This document shows, piece after piece, positions 1 through 8,127 of a stretch of DNA of 64,000 nt. The translations under genes were made by a program, and so were the position numbers. Every line of letters starts with the position of its first letter. Positions within the stretch are counted from its first letter, which is position 1. The DNA is from JBLEFH01 sp047345645 (lineage in GTDB: Bacteria; Pseudomonadota; Alphaproteobacteria; Rhodobacterales; Rhodobacteraceae), in the NCBI GenBank assembly GCA_047345645.1, contig JBLEFH010000003.1. One strand, 5' to 3'. A model generated the notes under the pieces. It did no database searches. It worked only from the letters and a program-made list of their open reading frames with translations, and had not been told where the DNA came from.

Positions 1-26
1 GCCTTAAATTCGCTGTCGAGACAGCC

Positions 27-668
27 CTATCCTCGTCTTTTCCGACCAAGCAGGAGCAGACCGCCGAGCGCAGACAGGAGGCCAACTCCGGAGAGAGGGA
101 GCGGCACGGCACTGGGGACACGGAAGCTTTGGTCCTCTATGTCATCGGTCTCATAGTGCGCAGACCACAAACCCTTATAGTCCTCACGCACTGTAAAATT
201 CCTCCAGATACCGATGCTGGTATTCGACGCGGAAAATTCGCTTGAATTCGCGTAGTCTGGTGGGCCGAAAAGTGCCGAAACATCGACCTCTCCATTCCGG
301 ATAGACAAGTCATAAGTGCCGCAGGCTTCATTCACGCTGGGCCGCGACAGGATTTCGGCGTTTTGCGGATTGTAGATGATGGAGTCGTAGAGACCACCAT
401 ACTCGTTTGGCAAATCGTCGAAGCAATCCACGTGACTAAAATAACCCGAATATTCGAAGTTCGGCCCAACCATATCGCTCACGTCGAAAACGAATCTGAA
501 GGACGACCACCCTGAGCCGACATAGTCCGGCTGCTCTAAGCTCCCGGGGATCTCGGGCGGGAGTTGGTCATTCGTGACAACACCGGATGTGATGTAAAAG
601 CGAAACGTCAGAATCCCGCCATGAGCCTGACCCGCCACCAAACATGCTAAAAGAATATATTTTTTCAT
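27..668 (-). CDS. exported protein with VPLPA-CTERM-type sorting signal
   Basis: The 213-residue protein starts at the ATG at 668, which follows a GGAGGG ribosome site and opens a signal peptide (MKKYILLACLVAGQAHG). The reading frame is open further upstream, but that extension is basic and not signal-like. The C-terminus carries VPLPLS, a hydrophobic Leu/Gly helix and a terminal RKRR cluster. This is the tripartite layout of VPLPA/PEP-CTERM proteins, which exosortase-type enzymes recognise for surface sorting. The middle is rich in Asp, Tyr and Ser with a few Cys and has no domain I recognise. No exosortase or polysaccharide genes lie next to it, so its function is unknown. The sorting class is fairly secure and the role is not. 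Confidence 0.8.
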   Translation of the reverse strand: MKKYILLACLVAGQAHGGILTFRFYITSGVVTNDQLPPEIPGSLEQPDYVGSGWSSFRFVFDVSDMVGPNFEYSGYFSHVDCFDDLPNEYGGLYDSIIYNPQNAEILSRPSVNEACGTYDLSIRNGEVDVSALFGPPDYANSSEFSASNTSIGIWRNFTVREDYKGLWSAHYETDDIEDQSFRVPSAVPLPLSGVGLLSALGGLLLLGRKRRG

Positions 669-909
669 AAAATCACCCTCCACATCCCTTCGTAGCGCAT
701 CGCGGCGCCATTTTGGGTGAAAATTGAAGGGAAGTGGACTTAATCGCAGCATCTTGTTGATTATTATTTTTTATTTCATCTCACGATCGTCGCGTGAGGA
801 CACCTAGCGCCGAAACAGAGCACGCATACAAACCTGCGGCATCAGCGCGCATTGATTTGAGTGCATTTTTGAAGAGTTTAATAAGAAAACTTTCATCGCG
901 AGCCAACCC

Positions 910-1272
910 ATGACGGATTACTGCTTTATCCACACCACGATCCCTCAGCCGCATCTGCTGACGCTGCGCCAATATCCCTATATGGAGATGCGAGACCGCG
1001 AGGATGGCGCGCATTATTTTTACACGCCTGAATATTACAGCGATATCATAAAGCTGGTGGATCCATACAAGCACCCGACTGTCCCAAGCGACATCTGGCG
1101 CGAGCATTTGCGTATGGTAAGGGACCCCAAGGCGACGTTTTTCATCACACTGGTTCGGCACGAGGAGGGCGTAGAAAATGCCGCCATGCGCTGTTTGCGC
1201 GCGCCGATTAAAGAGGGCTGGCCCGAGGTTATCCACGAAGATGTGGAACGGTTCCGCGCCTCATCCGCTTGA
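910..1272 (+). CDS. hypothetical protein, 120 aa
   Basis: I do not recognise this small soluble protein. It is rich in His, Tyr and Arg/Asp (for example the DREDGAHYFYTPEYY stretch) and has no signal peptide or membrane segment. Codon use shows the third-position GC bias of the neighbours but less strongly, and no good Shine-Dalgarno sequence precedes the ATG. An antisense frame over 781-1236 is also open, but its product is rich in Arg, Cys and Ala, as a shadow frame would be. The gene stands alone 61 bp before the phosphatase gene. It is a probable real gene of unknown function. Confidence 0.5.
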   Translation: MTDYCFIHTTIPQPHLLTLRQYPYMEMRDREDGAHYFYTPEYYSDIIKLVDPYKHPTVPSDIWREHLRMVRDPKATFFITLVRHEEGVENAAMRCLRAPIKEGWPEVIHEDVERFRASSA

Positions 1273-1333
1273 AACGCCGTCCGCGCTGCGTCACAACTGA
1301 GGCGATCCGGTTCGCCATCTGAAGGAGCCCGCC

Positions 1334-1798
1334 ATGGCTGAGACGCCCGCTATCCTCTTTGTCTGTCTTGGAAATATCTGCCGCTCCCCGATGGCGGAGG
1401 GCACGATGCGGGCGTTGGCGGAGGCGCGCGGCGTGGCGGTCGAGATCGACAGCGCGGGCACCGGGAACTGGCATGTCGGCGATCCGCCGGACCCGCGCGC
1501 GATTGCGGAGATGGCGCGGCACGGCGTCGATATTTCGGGCCTGCGCGGGCGGCAGGCGACGCGGGCGGACTTTGATCGCTTCGATCATATCATCGCGCTG
1601 GATCGCCAGAATCTCGCGGATCTGAAGACAATCGCGCCGCAGGACGCGCGGGCGGAACTGTCGCTTCTGCTCGATCATGTGGAGGGCCGCGCCGGAGAGC
1701 CGGTGGCCGATCCGTGGTTTGGCGAAGCGGATGGATTTTCCGTGACTTATGCGGATGTGCGCGCGGGCGCGGAGGCGCTTCTGGACAAGCTCGCGTGA
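1334..1798 (+). CDS. low-molecular-weight protein-tyrosine-phosphatase family
   Basis: This 154-residue cytosolic phosphatase has the full LMW-PTP layout. The P-loop CLGNICRS (C-x5-R-S) lies near residues 11-18 and the general-acid loop DPWFG near residue 125. A GAAGGAG ribosome site precedes the ATG. The stop codon overlaps the start of a fructosamine-kinase homologue (GTGA), so the two are translationally coupled. LMW-PTPs are known to dephosphorylate phosphotyrosine, and some dephosphorylate protein-bound ribulosamine 5-phosphate. The coupling to a ketosamine kinase points to the latter, protein-deglycation role here, which is an inference. A second LMW phosphatase of a different subfamily lies at 61873-62316. 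Confidence 0.93.
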   Translation: MAETPAILFVCLGNICRSPMAEGTMRALAEARGVAVEIDSAGTGNWHVGDPPDPRAIAEMARHGVDISGLRGRQATRADFDRFDHIIALDRQNLADLKTIAPQDARAELSLLLDHVEGRAGEPVADPWFGEADGFSVTYADVRAGAEALLDKLA

Positions 1799-2580
1799 AT
1801 TTGCGCGCCCGGACCGAGGCGCTTTTGGGCGCCGCCGTGACGGGCGGCGGTCCGCTCTCCGGCGGGGATTTGTCGCAAATCGCGCGCTTTACGTTGGACG
1901 ATTACCGCGAGGTTGTCGCCAAGACCGGGCCGGACCCGCGGGCCGAAGCCGACATGCTCCGCGCCATGGGCGATGCGGGCGCGCCAGTACCGCAGGTTCT
2001 GGCGGCAGCGGATGTGCTGATCCTTGAATATATTCAAGATGATGGACAGGCTTCTTGGAGTGATCTTGGCGCGGTGCTGACACGGCTGCATTCCACCACC
2101 GGGCCGTATTATGGCTGGCCGCAGAATTACGCCTTCGGCACGGTTGAGATCGACAATTCGCCTTCCGAAACATGGCCGGAGTTCTGGGCCGAACGGCGGC
2201 TCCTCTGCCATCTCCCCCACATTGACGCGGGCCTCGCCAAGCGTCTCGAAACGCTCGCGAAAGACCTGCTGAACCGCCTGCCCGCCACGCCGCCCGCATC
2301 CTTGCTGCATGGCGATTGCTGGGGCGGGAATATCCTTTTCGCAAAGGGCAAAGTCAGCGCGCTGATCGACCCGGCCTGCTCCTACGGCGATGCGGAGGTG
2401 GATCTGGCGATGCTCCATCTGTTCGCGCGTCCCGGTGCGGATTTCGCCTATGAAACCCGGCCCGGCGCAGAGGCGCGCAGGCCAATATACACGCTCTGGC
2501 CCGCGCTGGTGCATCTGCGGCTTTTCGGCGGCGGCTATCGCCCCATGGTGGAGAGGCTGCTGACCCGCTGCGGCGTTTAG
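1795..2580 (+). CDS. fructosamine/ribulosamine 3-kinase family protein
   Basis: The protein is predicted to phosphorylate ketosamines (Amadori or ribulosamine adducts on protein lysines) so that they fall off spontaneously. The kinase-fold catalytic loop HGDCWGGN is near residue 173 and the metal-binding segment IDPACSYGDAEVDLAM follows about 20 residues later, both typical of the family. The length of 261 residues is slightly short for the usual 285-300. I chose the GTG at 1795, which forms a GTGA overlap with the phosphatase stop. Upstream in-frame sequence back to 1714 is out-of-frame phosphatase coding sequence. Its 3' end overlaps the convergent gene at 2577 by 4 bp. Bacterial homologues mostly prefer ribulosamines and erythrulosamines. 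Confidence 0.88.
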   Translation: MNLRARTEALLGAAVTGGGPLSGGDLSQIARFTLDDYREVVAKTGPDPRAEADMLRAMGDAGAPVPQVLAAADVLILEYIQDDGQASWSDLGAVLTRLHSTTGPYYGWPQNYAFGTVEIDNSPSETWPEFWAERRLLCHLPHIDAGLAKRLETLAKDLLNRLPATPPASLLHGDCWGGNILFAKGKVSALIDPACSYGDAEVDLAMLHLFARPGADFAYETRPGAEARRPIYTLWPALVHLRLFGGGYRPMVERLLTRCGV

Positions 2581-3413
2581 TCGGTCAGCGTGACGGAGAC
2601 GCTCATCGGCTGATCGGCCAGCATATATTCCGCCGAGACGACGCCGGGCTCGGCGGGGGTCAGCGGGCTCAGGGAGCCGAGCGAAATCACCGAGCCGTTG
2701 GAGAGTTCAAACCCGCCGCTTTCGATCAAAAACAACACCACATCAAGGGGATGGCCGAGCAGCATCTCGCCTGTGCCGGTGCTGACGCTCTCGCCGTCGA
2801 GCTTCAGATCCACCGTCATCGCGGCGAGCGCGCCAAGCGGATCTTCGAGGTCTTTCACCCGGACGCCCTCGCCCATCACACCGCGCCACGGCATCACGCC
2901 ATAGGCGGCCATGAGCAGGCCCGTCGGCTGGACGCCCTCTTCGAGCGCCATGTCGGGCAGTTCGATAAAGGGGCGGATCTCATCCAGCGCCATCGCCGCT
3001 TCGATCCTGCTGGTCGCGGCCATCAGCGCCTCGGCATCCTCGACGGTCACGACGAGATCGGCCTCATAGAGCGGGCTGCGGGTCCCGGCGAGCGAGACCT
3101 CCGCGCCATCTTCCAAAATCATCGGCTGATAGAGCGGGCCTGCGACCGGCGCATCGACGCCGAACGCCTCCTGTGCGGGCGCGGAGGTAAAGCCAACCTT
3201 CACGCCGACCGGATCGCCATAGGCCGCGATCAGCACCTCCTCGAAAGAGGCGGCGGCGCAGGTCGCGTCCTCCATGCTCTCCAACTCCAGCGCAGGCAGG
3301 CGCTCGCCCTTGGTCCAGCCCTCGGCGGCCTTCGCCATCACGGCGGGCTCCGGGCAAGCGGCGGCCGCTGCAAAAGGTGCGGCCAGCGCCGCCAATGTGA
3401 TGAGATGTTTCAT
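2577..3413 (-). CDS. exported 2-keto-4-pentenoate hydratase/FAH-like protein
   Basis: The 278-residue protein has a clear Sec signal peptide (MKHLITLAALAAPFAAAAA) in front of a hydratase/decarboxylase fold of the MhpD/FAH superfamily. VKVGFTS corresponds to the family's YKVGLTS. Candidate metal ligands are the Glu and Asp in YEADLV and the Glu in PFIELPD, so the site looks intact. The ATG at 3413 follows AAGGGGG. The usual family members are cytosolic enzymes of aromatic meta-cleavage pathways, so export to the periplasm is unusual. It stands alone and converges on the ketosamine-kinase gene. The substrate cannot be inferred. Confidence 0.75.
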   Translation of the reverse strand: MKHLITLAALAAPFAAAAACPEPAVMAKAAEGWTKGERLPALELESMEDATCAAASFEEVLIAAYGDPVGVKVGFTSAPAQEAFGVDAPVAGPLYQPMILEDGAEVSLAGTRSPLYEADLVVTVEDAEALMAATSRIEAAMALDEIRPFIELPDMALEEGVQPTGLLMAAYGVMPWRGVMGEGVRVKDLEDPLGALAAMTVDLKLDGESVSTGTGEMLLGHPLDVVLFLIESGGFELSNGSVISLGSLSPLTPAEPGVVSAEYMLADQPMSVSVTLTD

Positions 3414-3496
3414 GAAATCCCCCTTTTGGCGGAAGCTTGGCCCGGCGGCGCGCGCTTGACCAGTGTTTTCCGGTGCGGGCGGCATAATGTGATCGC

Positions 3497-4621
3497 TCAC
3501 CGCCACCCGCCCTTATGACTGCCCAGGGTCGGCGCGCCGTCCCTGAGATCGAGATCGGCAGCGGAAAAGACCAACGGGCTGCGCACGCCGCGCACGCCAT
3601 CCGCCTCGATCTCCATGCCGCGCGCCTGCACCTGCGGGTCGGCGAACACCTCATCGACGGTGTTGATCGGGCCCGCAGGCACGCCCTCCTCTTCCATCGC
3701 TTTGAGAATGTCGCTCTTGGTCCATTCCGCGAAGGCGCGCGCGAGCAGCGGGGTCAGCGCGTCGCGGTTCTCGACCCGCGCGGCATTGGTGGCAAAGCGC
3801 TCCTCTTCATGGAGCGTCAGCCCGAGCCTTGCGGAGCAGCGCGCGAATTGCCGGTCATTGCCGACGGCGAGGATGATATGCCCGTCCGCCACCGCAAAGA
3901 CCTGATAAGGCACGATATTCGGATGCGCATTGCCGAGCCGCGTGGGCGCGATGCCGCTGGCGAAATAGTTCATCGCTTGATTGGCCAGCACCCCGGTCAT
4001 GCAATCGAGCAGCGCCATGTCGATCTGCTGCCCCTGCCCCGTGCGGGCGCGCTGCATCAGCGCCGCCTCGATGCCGATCACCGCATAAAGCCCGGTGAAA
4101 ATATCCGCAAAAGCGACGCCGATTTTCTGCGGCTCGCCGGTCGGATCGCCCGTGAGCGACATGATCCCGCCCATGCCCTGCACGAGAAAATCATAGCCCG
4201 CGCGGGCCGCATAAGGCCCCGTCTGGCCGAAGCCCGTGATGGAGCAATAGATCAGCCGCGGGTTCAGGGCCGCGAGGCTCTCATAGTCGAGCCCGAATTT
4301 CTTCAGCCCGCCCAGTTTGAAATTCTCGATCACCACATCGGCTTCGGCGGCCAGTTCGCGGACGCGGGCGAGATCCTCCTCGCTGCGAAAATCCGCGATC
4401 ATCGAGCGTTTGCCTCGGTTGGCGGCGTGGAAATAGGCCGCGGTGCCGTCGATAAAGGGCGGGCCCCAACGGCGAGTGTCATCGCCCTCGGGGGCCTCGA
4501 CTTTAATCACATCCGCCCCGAGATCGGCCAGAAGCTGCCCCGCCCATGGCCCGGCGAGGATGCGGGCCAGTTCCAGCACCTTGATCCCCTTGAGCGGGGC
4601 GTCTTTTTGCGCCTCAGCCAT
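3497..4621 (-). CDS. CaiB/BaiF (family III) CoA-transferase
   Basis: The protein transfers CoA between organic acids, with an aspartyl-CoA thioester intermediate in this family. The N-terminal signature LKGIKVLELARILAGPWAG is followed by the LGADVIKVEAPEGDDTR nucleotide segment. The catalytic Asp is probably the one in AGYDFLVQGMGG (about residue 160). I chose the ATG at 4621, which lies inside the end of the argE-like gene (8-nt overlap). The in-frame extension upstream to 4693 is shadow sequence. Length (374 aa) is normal. Coupling to a deacetylase-type gene suggests one pathway, but the acyl-CoA donor and acceptor are unknown. Confidence 0.9.
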   Translation of the reverse strand: MAEAQKDAPLKGIKVLELARILAGPWAGQLLADLGADVIKVEAPEGDDTRRWGPPFIDGTAAYFHAANRGKRSMIADFRSEEDLARVRELAAEADVVIENFKLGGLKKFGLDYESLAALNPRLIYCSITGFGQTGPYAARAGYDFLVQGMGGIMSLTGDPTGEPQKIGVAFADIFTGLYAVIGIEAALMQRARTGQGQQIDMALLDCMTGVLANQAMNYFASGIAPTRLGNAHPNIVPYQVFAVADGHIILAVGNDRQFARCSARLGLTLHEEERFATNAARVENRDALTPLLARAFAEWTKSDILKAMEEEGVPAGPINTVDEVFADPQVQARGMEIEADGVRGVRSPLVFSAADLDLRDGAPTLGSHKGGWR

Positions 4622-5786
4622 GGGACTGCCGCTCCGCCAGTTTGCCCAGCACGTCAAGACAGCGCTCCAGGGCTTTGATTTCGATATATTCATCCGGCTT
4701 GTGCGCCTGCGCGATGCTGCCCGGCCCGAAGATCACGGCGGGCAGATCGCGGGCGGAAAAGGCGGTGGCATCGGTGCCGAAGGGCGCGGTGGAGACGGCA
4801 TTCTCCCCGCTCAGCGCCTGCGCCAGCGAGATCGCCGGGTTCGCCGGATCATAGGCCATGCCCTCATATTCGCCGAGCATTTCGGTGGTGACGCCGCAGC
4901 CCTCCCCCGCCGCTTTCATCTCCGTGTCGATGCGCGCCAGCTCGTCCATGATCCGCGCCAGATGGTCGCGCCCATCATTGGGCGGCGTCTTGCGCAGCTC
5001 CCACTCGACCACGCAATCGGCGGCCACCACATTGCCCGCCGCGCCGCCATGGATCACGCCGATATTGATGGTGTTGTAAGGCGGGTTGAACGGGCCATCC
5101 TGCGGATTTGCCGCGATCTCGGTAGCCAAATCGGTGAGGAAAGTGATAAACCGCGCCGCATAGGCTATGGCGTTCACGCCATTGCGCGGGTCCGAGGAAT
5201 GGCAGGCCGCGCCAAGGAAAGTGCTTTGCGCCTCAAACCCGCCCTTTTGCCCGCCGAGGATTTTCATCTCCGTCGGCTCGCCCACGATGATCGCCTCGGG
5301 CGCAACATTCTCGTCGATGAGATGCTGCGCCAGAACCGGTGCGCCCTTGCTCCCGGTTTCCTCATCATAAGAGAGCGCGATCCAGATCGGTTTTTTCAAC
5401 TCCGCCGCCGCGAAATCCGGGACCATGGCGAGCGCGCAGGCCAGAAACCCCTTCATGTCGAGCGCGCCGCGCCCGTAAAGCCGCCCGTCCTCTTCATGAA
5501 GCGTAAAGGGATCGCGCGACCAGTTCTGCCCCGCGACCGGCACCACATCCGTATGCCCGTTCAGCACCACCCCGCCCGGTGCCTCCGGCCCGATCCGCGC
5601 GAGAAGATTGGCCCGCTCGCCGGTCTCGTCCCATGAGAAACTCGGCGTGATGCCATGGCCCGCGAGATACTCCGTCACATAGTCCAAAATCGGGCCGGTC
5701 GAGCCGCCCGAAACCGTGGGAAAAGCGACCAGATCCGCCAGCAGGGAGGTGCAGCGGGAAAGGGCGTCGGATGCGGCATTTGTCAT
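4614..5786 (-). CDS. argE: ArgE/M20-family N-acyl-amino-acid deacetylase
   Basis: This 390-residue M20 metallopeptidase-fold deacetylase is best matched by acetylornithine deacetylase. The di-zinc residues are all visible: His in GHTDVVP, Asp in LYGRGALDMKG, the Glu-Glu pair in YDEETGSKG, GEPTE, and the late His in AQAHKPDEY. A GAGGAG site precedes the ATG. It is divergent from the ectoine TRAP genes and 235 bp away. Most Rhodobacterales make arginine with ArgJ, so this may instead act on another N-acetyl diamino acid. The nearby ectoine locus lacks its usual EutE deacetylase, which makes N-acetyl-diaminobutyrate a candidate substrate (inference). The family call is sure; the substrate is not. 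Confidence 0.85.
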   Translation of the reverse strand: MTNAASDALSRCTSLLADLVAFPTVSGGSTGPILDYVTEYLAGHGITPSFSWDETGERANLLARIGPEAPGGVVLNGHTDVVPVAGQNWSRDPFTLHEEDGRLYGRGALDMKGFLACALAMVPDFAAAELKKPIWIALSYDEETGSKGAPVLAQHLIDENVAPEAIIVGEPTEMKILGGQKGGFEAQSTFLGAACHSSDPRNGVNAIAYAARFITFLTDLATEIAANPQDGPFNPPYNTINIGVIHGGAAGNVVAADCVVEWELRKTPPNDGRDHLARIMDELARIDTEMKAAGEGCGVTTEMLGEYEGMAYDPANPAISLAQALSGENAVSTAPFGTDATAFSARDLPAVIFGPGSIAQAHKPDEYIEIKALERCLDVLGKLAERQSHG

Positions 5787-5937
5787 AACGTCTCCTCTTC
5801 ACGATATGTTTTTCTCGGCGATTTACAGGCGCATTCACGCATAAACAGAGGTTAATTAACGGGCATAGCCCCCTGAAATTGCGTAAATTTTTATCACCTC
5901 GCATTTTCACCGAAACAGCCCGCAAGCCAGAGACATA

Positions 5938-5949
5938 TATCTCCTTGGG
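5938..5949 (+). promoter_or_regulatory. candidate operator upstream of ectoine TRAP genes
   Basis: TATCTCCTTGGG lies about 75 bp before the uehA start. It is nearly the same word as both arms of an inverted repeat in the doeA/eutB divergent promoter (TATCTCTTGG at 12529 and its complement at 12581), differing by one C. Co-occurrence at two promoters of one pathway suggests a regulator site. The regulator is unknown. Confidence 0.35.
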
Positions 5950-6021
5950 TTTTGCGATCTGCCTTGTTACGCTTCGTGAAAGTTTGCCGATCTGGCAGAC
6001 AAAGACAATGGAGGTTCACGC

Positions 6022-7422
6022 ATGAAAACGCTTTTTAAGACAACCAGTCTTGCCGCCCTCGCGAGCGCAATGGTCGCCGGTCCCGTTCTGGCCGATCAGT
6101 GGAAATACGCGCTGGAGGAGGCGATTGACGAGGTTCAAGGCGTCTACGCGACTGAATTCAAAAATTACGTTGAAGAAAATTCCGACCACACTGTTGAGAT
6201 CTTCCCCTTCGGCACGCTTGGCGAGTCCGCCGACACGACCGAGCTGGCGCAGATGGGGGCGATCCAGTTCGTCACCGCGAGCCCCGGCTTCATGGGCGCG
6301 CTGATCCCAGAGCTTCAGGCGTTCCTGCTGCCCTATCTTCTGCCGGAAGATCAGGCGGTGCTGGCCGAGCTTTACAAGGAAAGCCCGACGATCAACGAGA
6401 TGCTCGCCGGCAAATATGCCGAGCAGCAGCTTGAGTTCATCGACATGTATCCCGAGGGCGAAGTGGTCATGACGACCAAAGAAGCCGTCTCGGGCCCGGC
6501 GGATCTCGACGGGGTGAAATTCCGCGTGATGACCTCGCCGATGCTGGTCGAAACCTACAATGCATTTGGCGCGACGCCGACGCCGCTGCCCTGGGGTGAG
6601 GTGTTCTCCTCGCTGCAACTCAACATGATCCAGGGTCAGGAAAACCCGATGTTCTTCGTCGAGTCGACCAAGATGTATGAGGTGACGGATCACATCACCT
6701 ATGCGGGCCACAACACCTTCACGACCGCCGTTCTGGCGAACCAGAACTTCTTCAGCGGTCTGTCGGATGAGGACAAGCAGTTGGTGCGTGACGCGGCGGA
6801 TGCGGCTTATGACCACATCATCGAGTATCAGCAGGGCCTGACCGAAGAGTCGGAAGCCAAGATCCTCGAAGCCAAGCCGGATATGACGGTGACGGTCCTG
6901 AGCGATGAAGAGCGCCAGCCGTTCCGCGACGCCGCGCAGCAGGTGCGTGAGGTCTATCTTGCGGAAGGCGGCCCGGACGCGCAGGCGGTTCTCGATGGGT
7001 TCGCGGCTGACATCGAAGCAGCGCAAGCGGCTGTGGGCGGCGATGCGGCCGCAGCGGAAAACGCCGAGCAAGGCGGCGATGAAACCGGCAGCGACACCGC
7101 AGCGGAAGCGGCGGAAGGTGCCGCCGAATCCGGTGACGACGCCGAAGCGCCGGCCACGGATGACGCGAATGCGTCGGATGGCAGCGCCGATGCGGGTGAC
7201 GCAGCGGATGCCGCCGAAGAGACCGCAAGCGATGCCGGTGACGCCGCTTCGGACGCAGCGAGCGACGCAGCCGATGCCGCCAGCGATGCAGGCGATGCGG
7301 CGGCGGACGCGGCAGGTGATGCAGCAGATGCAGCCGCCGACGCGGCAAATGACGCCGCTGACGCGGCCAGCGATGCCGCAAGCGACGCGGCGGATGCAGC
7401 GGAAGACGCCACCGCAAACTAA
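6022..7422 (+). CDS. uehA: ectoine/hydroxyectoine TRAP binding protein with repetitive C-terminal tail
   Basis: This periplasmic DctP-type solute receptor has a signal peptide ending ...AGPVLA. The mature N-terminus (DQWKYALEEAIDEVQG), NSDHTVEIFPFGTLGES, SPGFMGALIP and FGATPTPLPWGEV closely follow the ectoine receptor TeaA/UehA as I recall it. The family arginine lies in VKFRVMTSP. The normal receptor ends near residue 337. A further 130 residues are almost only Ala, Asp, Glu, Gly and Ser. The last 60 place Asp with 3-4-4 spacing, an 11-residue (hendecad) period that predicts one long helix with an acidic stripe. Such a tail is not part of the family. It is followed by a terminator-like hairpin before the permease genes. 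Confidence 0.9.
   Translation: MKTLFKTTSLAALASAMVAGPVLADQWKYALEEAIDEVQGVYATEFKNYVEENSDHTVEIFPFGTLGESADTTELAQMGAIQFVTASPGFMGALIPELQAFLLPYLLPEDQAVLAELYKESPTINEMLAGKYAEQQLEFIDMYPEGEVVMTTKEAVSGPADLDGVKFRVMTSPMLVETYNAFGATPTPLPWGEVFSSLQLNMIQGQENPMFFVESTKMYEVTDHITYAGHNTFTTAVLANQNFFSGLSDEDKQLVRDAADAAYDHIIEYQQGLTEESEAKILEAKPDMTVTVLSDEERQPFRDAAQQVREVYLAEGGPDAQAVLDGFAADIEAAQAAVGGDAAAAENAEQGGDETGSDTAAEAAEGAAESGDDAEAPATDDANASDGSADAGDAADAAEETASDAGDAASDAASDAADAASDAGDAAADAAGDAADAAADAANDAADAASDAASDAADAAEDATAN
7231..7407 (+). repeat. hendecad Asp/Ala repeat encoded in uehA tail
   Basis: Imperfect direct repeats encode units such as DAASDAADAAS. Seventeen Asp residues (404 to 462) are spaced 3-4-4 with one 3-4 interruption. 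The DNA repeats are degenerate in third positions (gac/gat, gca/gcg/gcc), so selection on protein periodicity is more likely than a recent tandem duplication. Confidence 0.85.
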
Positions 7423-7425
7423 GAC

Positions 7426-7463
7426 AAAGGGGGCGCGCCACATGAAAGGCGCGCCCTTTTTTT
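7426..7463 (+). terminator. intrinsic terminator/attenuator between uehA and dctQ
   Basis: The stem GGGCGCGCC (7431-7439) pairs with GGCGCGCCC (7448-7456) across an 8-nt loop and is followed by seven T. Upstream G and A residues can extend the stem into the T tract. It lies directly after the binding-protein stop codon. It probably lets the receptor be made in excess over the membrane subunits. Confidence 0.85.
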
Positions 7464-7494
7464 GAGGCAACGATCACGAAACCGGGAGGCCCCG

Positions 7495-8124
7495 ATGCAA
7501 GAAGACCAAGACCAAAGATTGCCGGACCCCTCACCCCCAACAGCGCCGCCCACGCCGCCCGAACAGTTTGGCGGCGTTCTCGCGCCGCTCGCCTGGCTTG
7601 ACGGCATGATCGCCAAAATTGAGGCGTTTGTCCTGGCCGCAGGCACGCTGATGATGGCGACCGTCTCGGTGGCCAACGTGCTGGGGCGCTTTCTCTTCGG
7701 CCAGTCGATCTTCTTTGCCGAGGAACTGAACCAGTTTCTGATCATCCTCATCACCTTTGTCGGGCTCGGCTATGCCGCCCGGATGGGGCGACATATCCGC
7801 ATGTCCGCCTTTTACGACGCGCTTGGCGATGGCGGGCGCAAGGCGATGATGGTGCTGATCTGCGTCGTCACGGCGGGGTTCATGTTCACCCTCGCCTATT
7901 ACTCCTATGAATATGTCGTCAGCCAGGCCCAAACCGGGCGGATCTACCCGTCGCTCCGGGTGCCGATCTGGTGGACCCTGCTCTGGATGCCCGCCGGATT
8001 TGCAATCACCGGGATCCAGTATATCCTGACGGCGATTGCCAACCTCACGCGGGAGGATGTCTATCTCTCCGCCTCGGTCGTCGACAGCTATGACGAACAT
8101 GACGACGAAATCAGCGGGGTATAA
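7495..8124 (+). CDS. uehB: TRAP transporter small permease (DctQ type)
   Basis: This is the four-helix membrane subunit that pairs with the large permease at 8128. After a Pro-rich cytoplasmic N-terminus come TM segments near residues 40-60, 75-95, 115-140 and 165-190, with the conserved EELNQFLIILITFVGLGYA and GRHIRMSAF region of DctQ proteins. I chose the ATG at 7495 because GGGAGG lies 4-5 nt upstream. The longer in-frame start at 7462 falls in the terminator tail. Position directly behind the ectoine receptor gene and 3 bp before DctM assigns it to that transporter. Confidence 0.88.
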   Translation: MQEDQDQRLPDPSPPTAPPTPPEQFGGVLAPLAWLDGMIAKIEAFVLAAGTLMMATVSVANVLGRFLFGQSIFFAEELNQFLIILITFVGLGYAARMGRHIRMSAFYDALGDGGRKAMMVLICVVTAGFMFTLAYYSYEYVVSQAQTGRIYPSLRVPIWWTLLWMPAGFAITGIQYILTAIANLTREDVYLSASVVDSYDEHDDEISGV

Positions 8125-8127
8125 ACC

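Noticed and set aside
781..1236. 151-residue minus-strand open frame
   Set aside because: Overlaps the more protein-like plus-strand hypothetical at 910; no Shine-Dalgarno or family features.
7225..7413. Possible CRISPR or tandem DNA satellite in the uehA tail
   Set aside because: Repeats are only conserved at amino-acid level, have no spacers and stay in frame.
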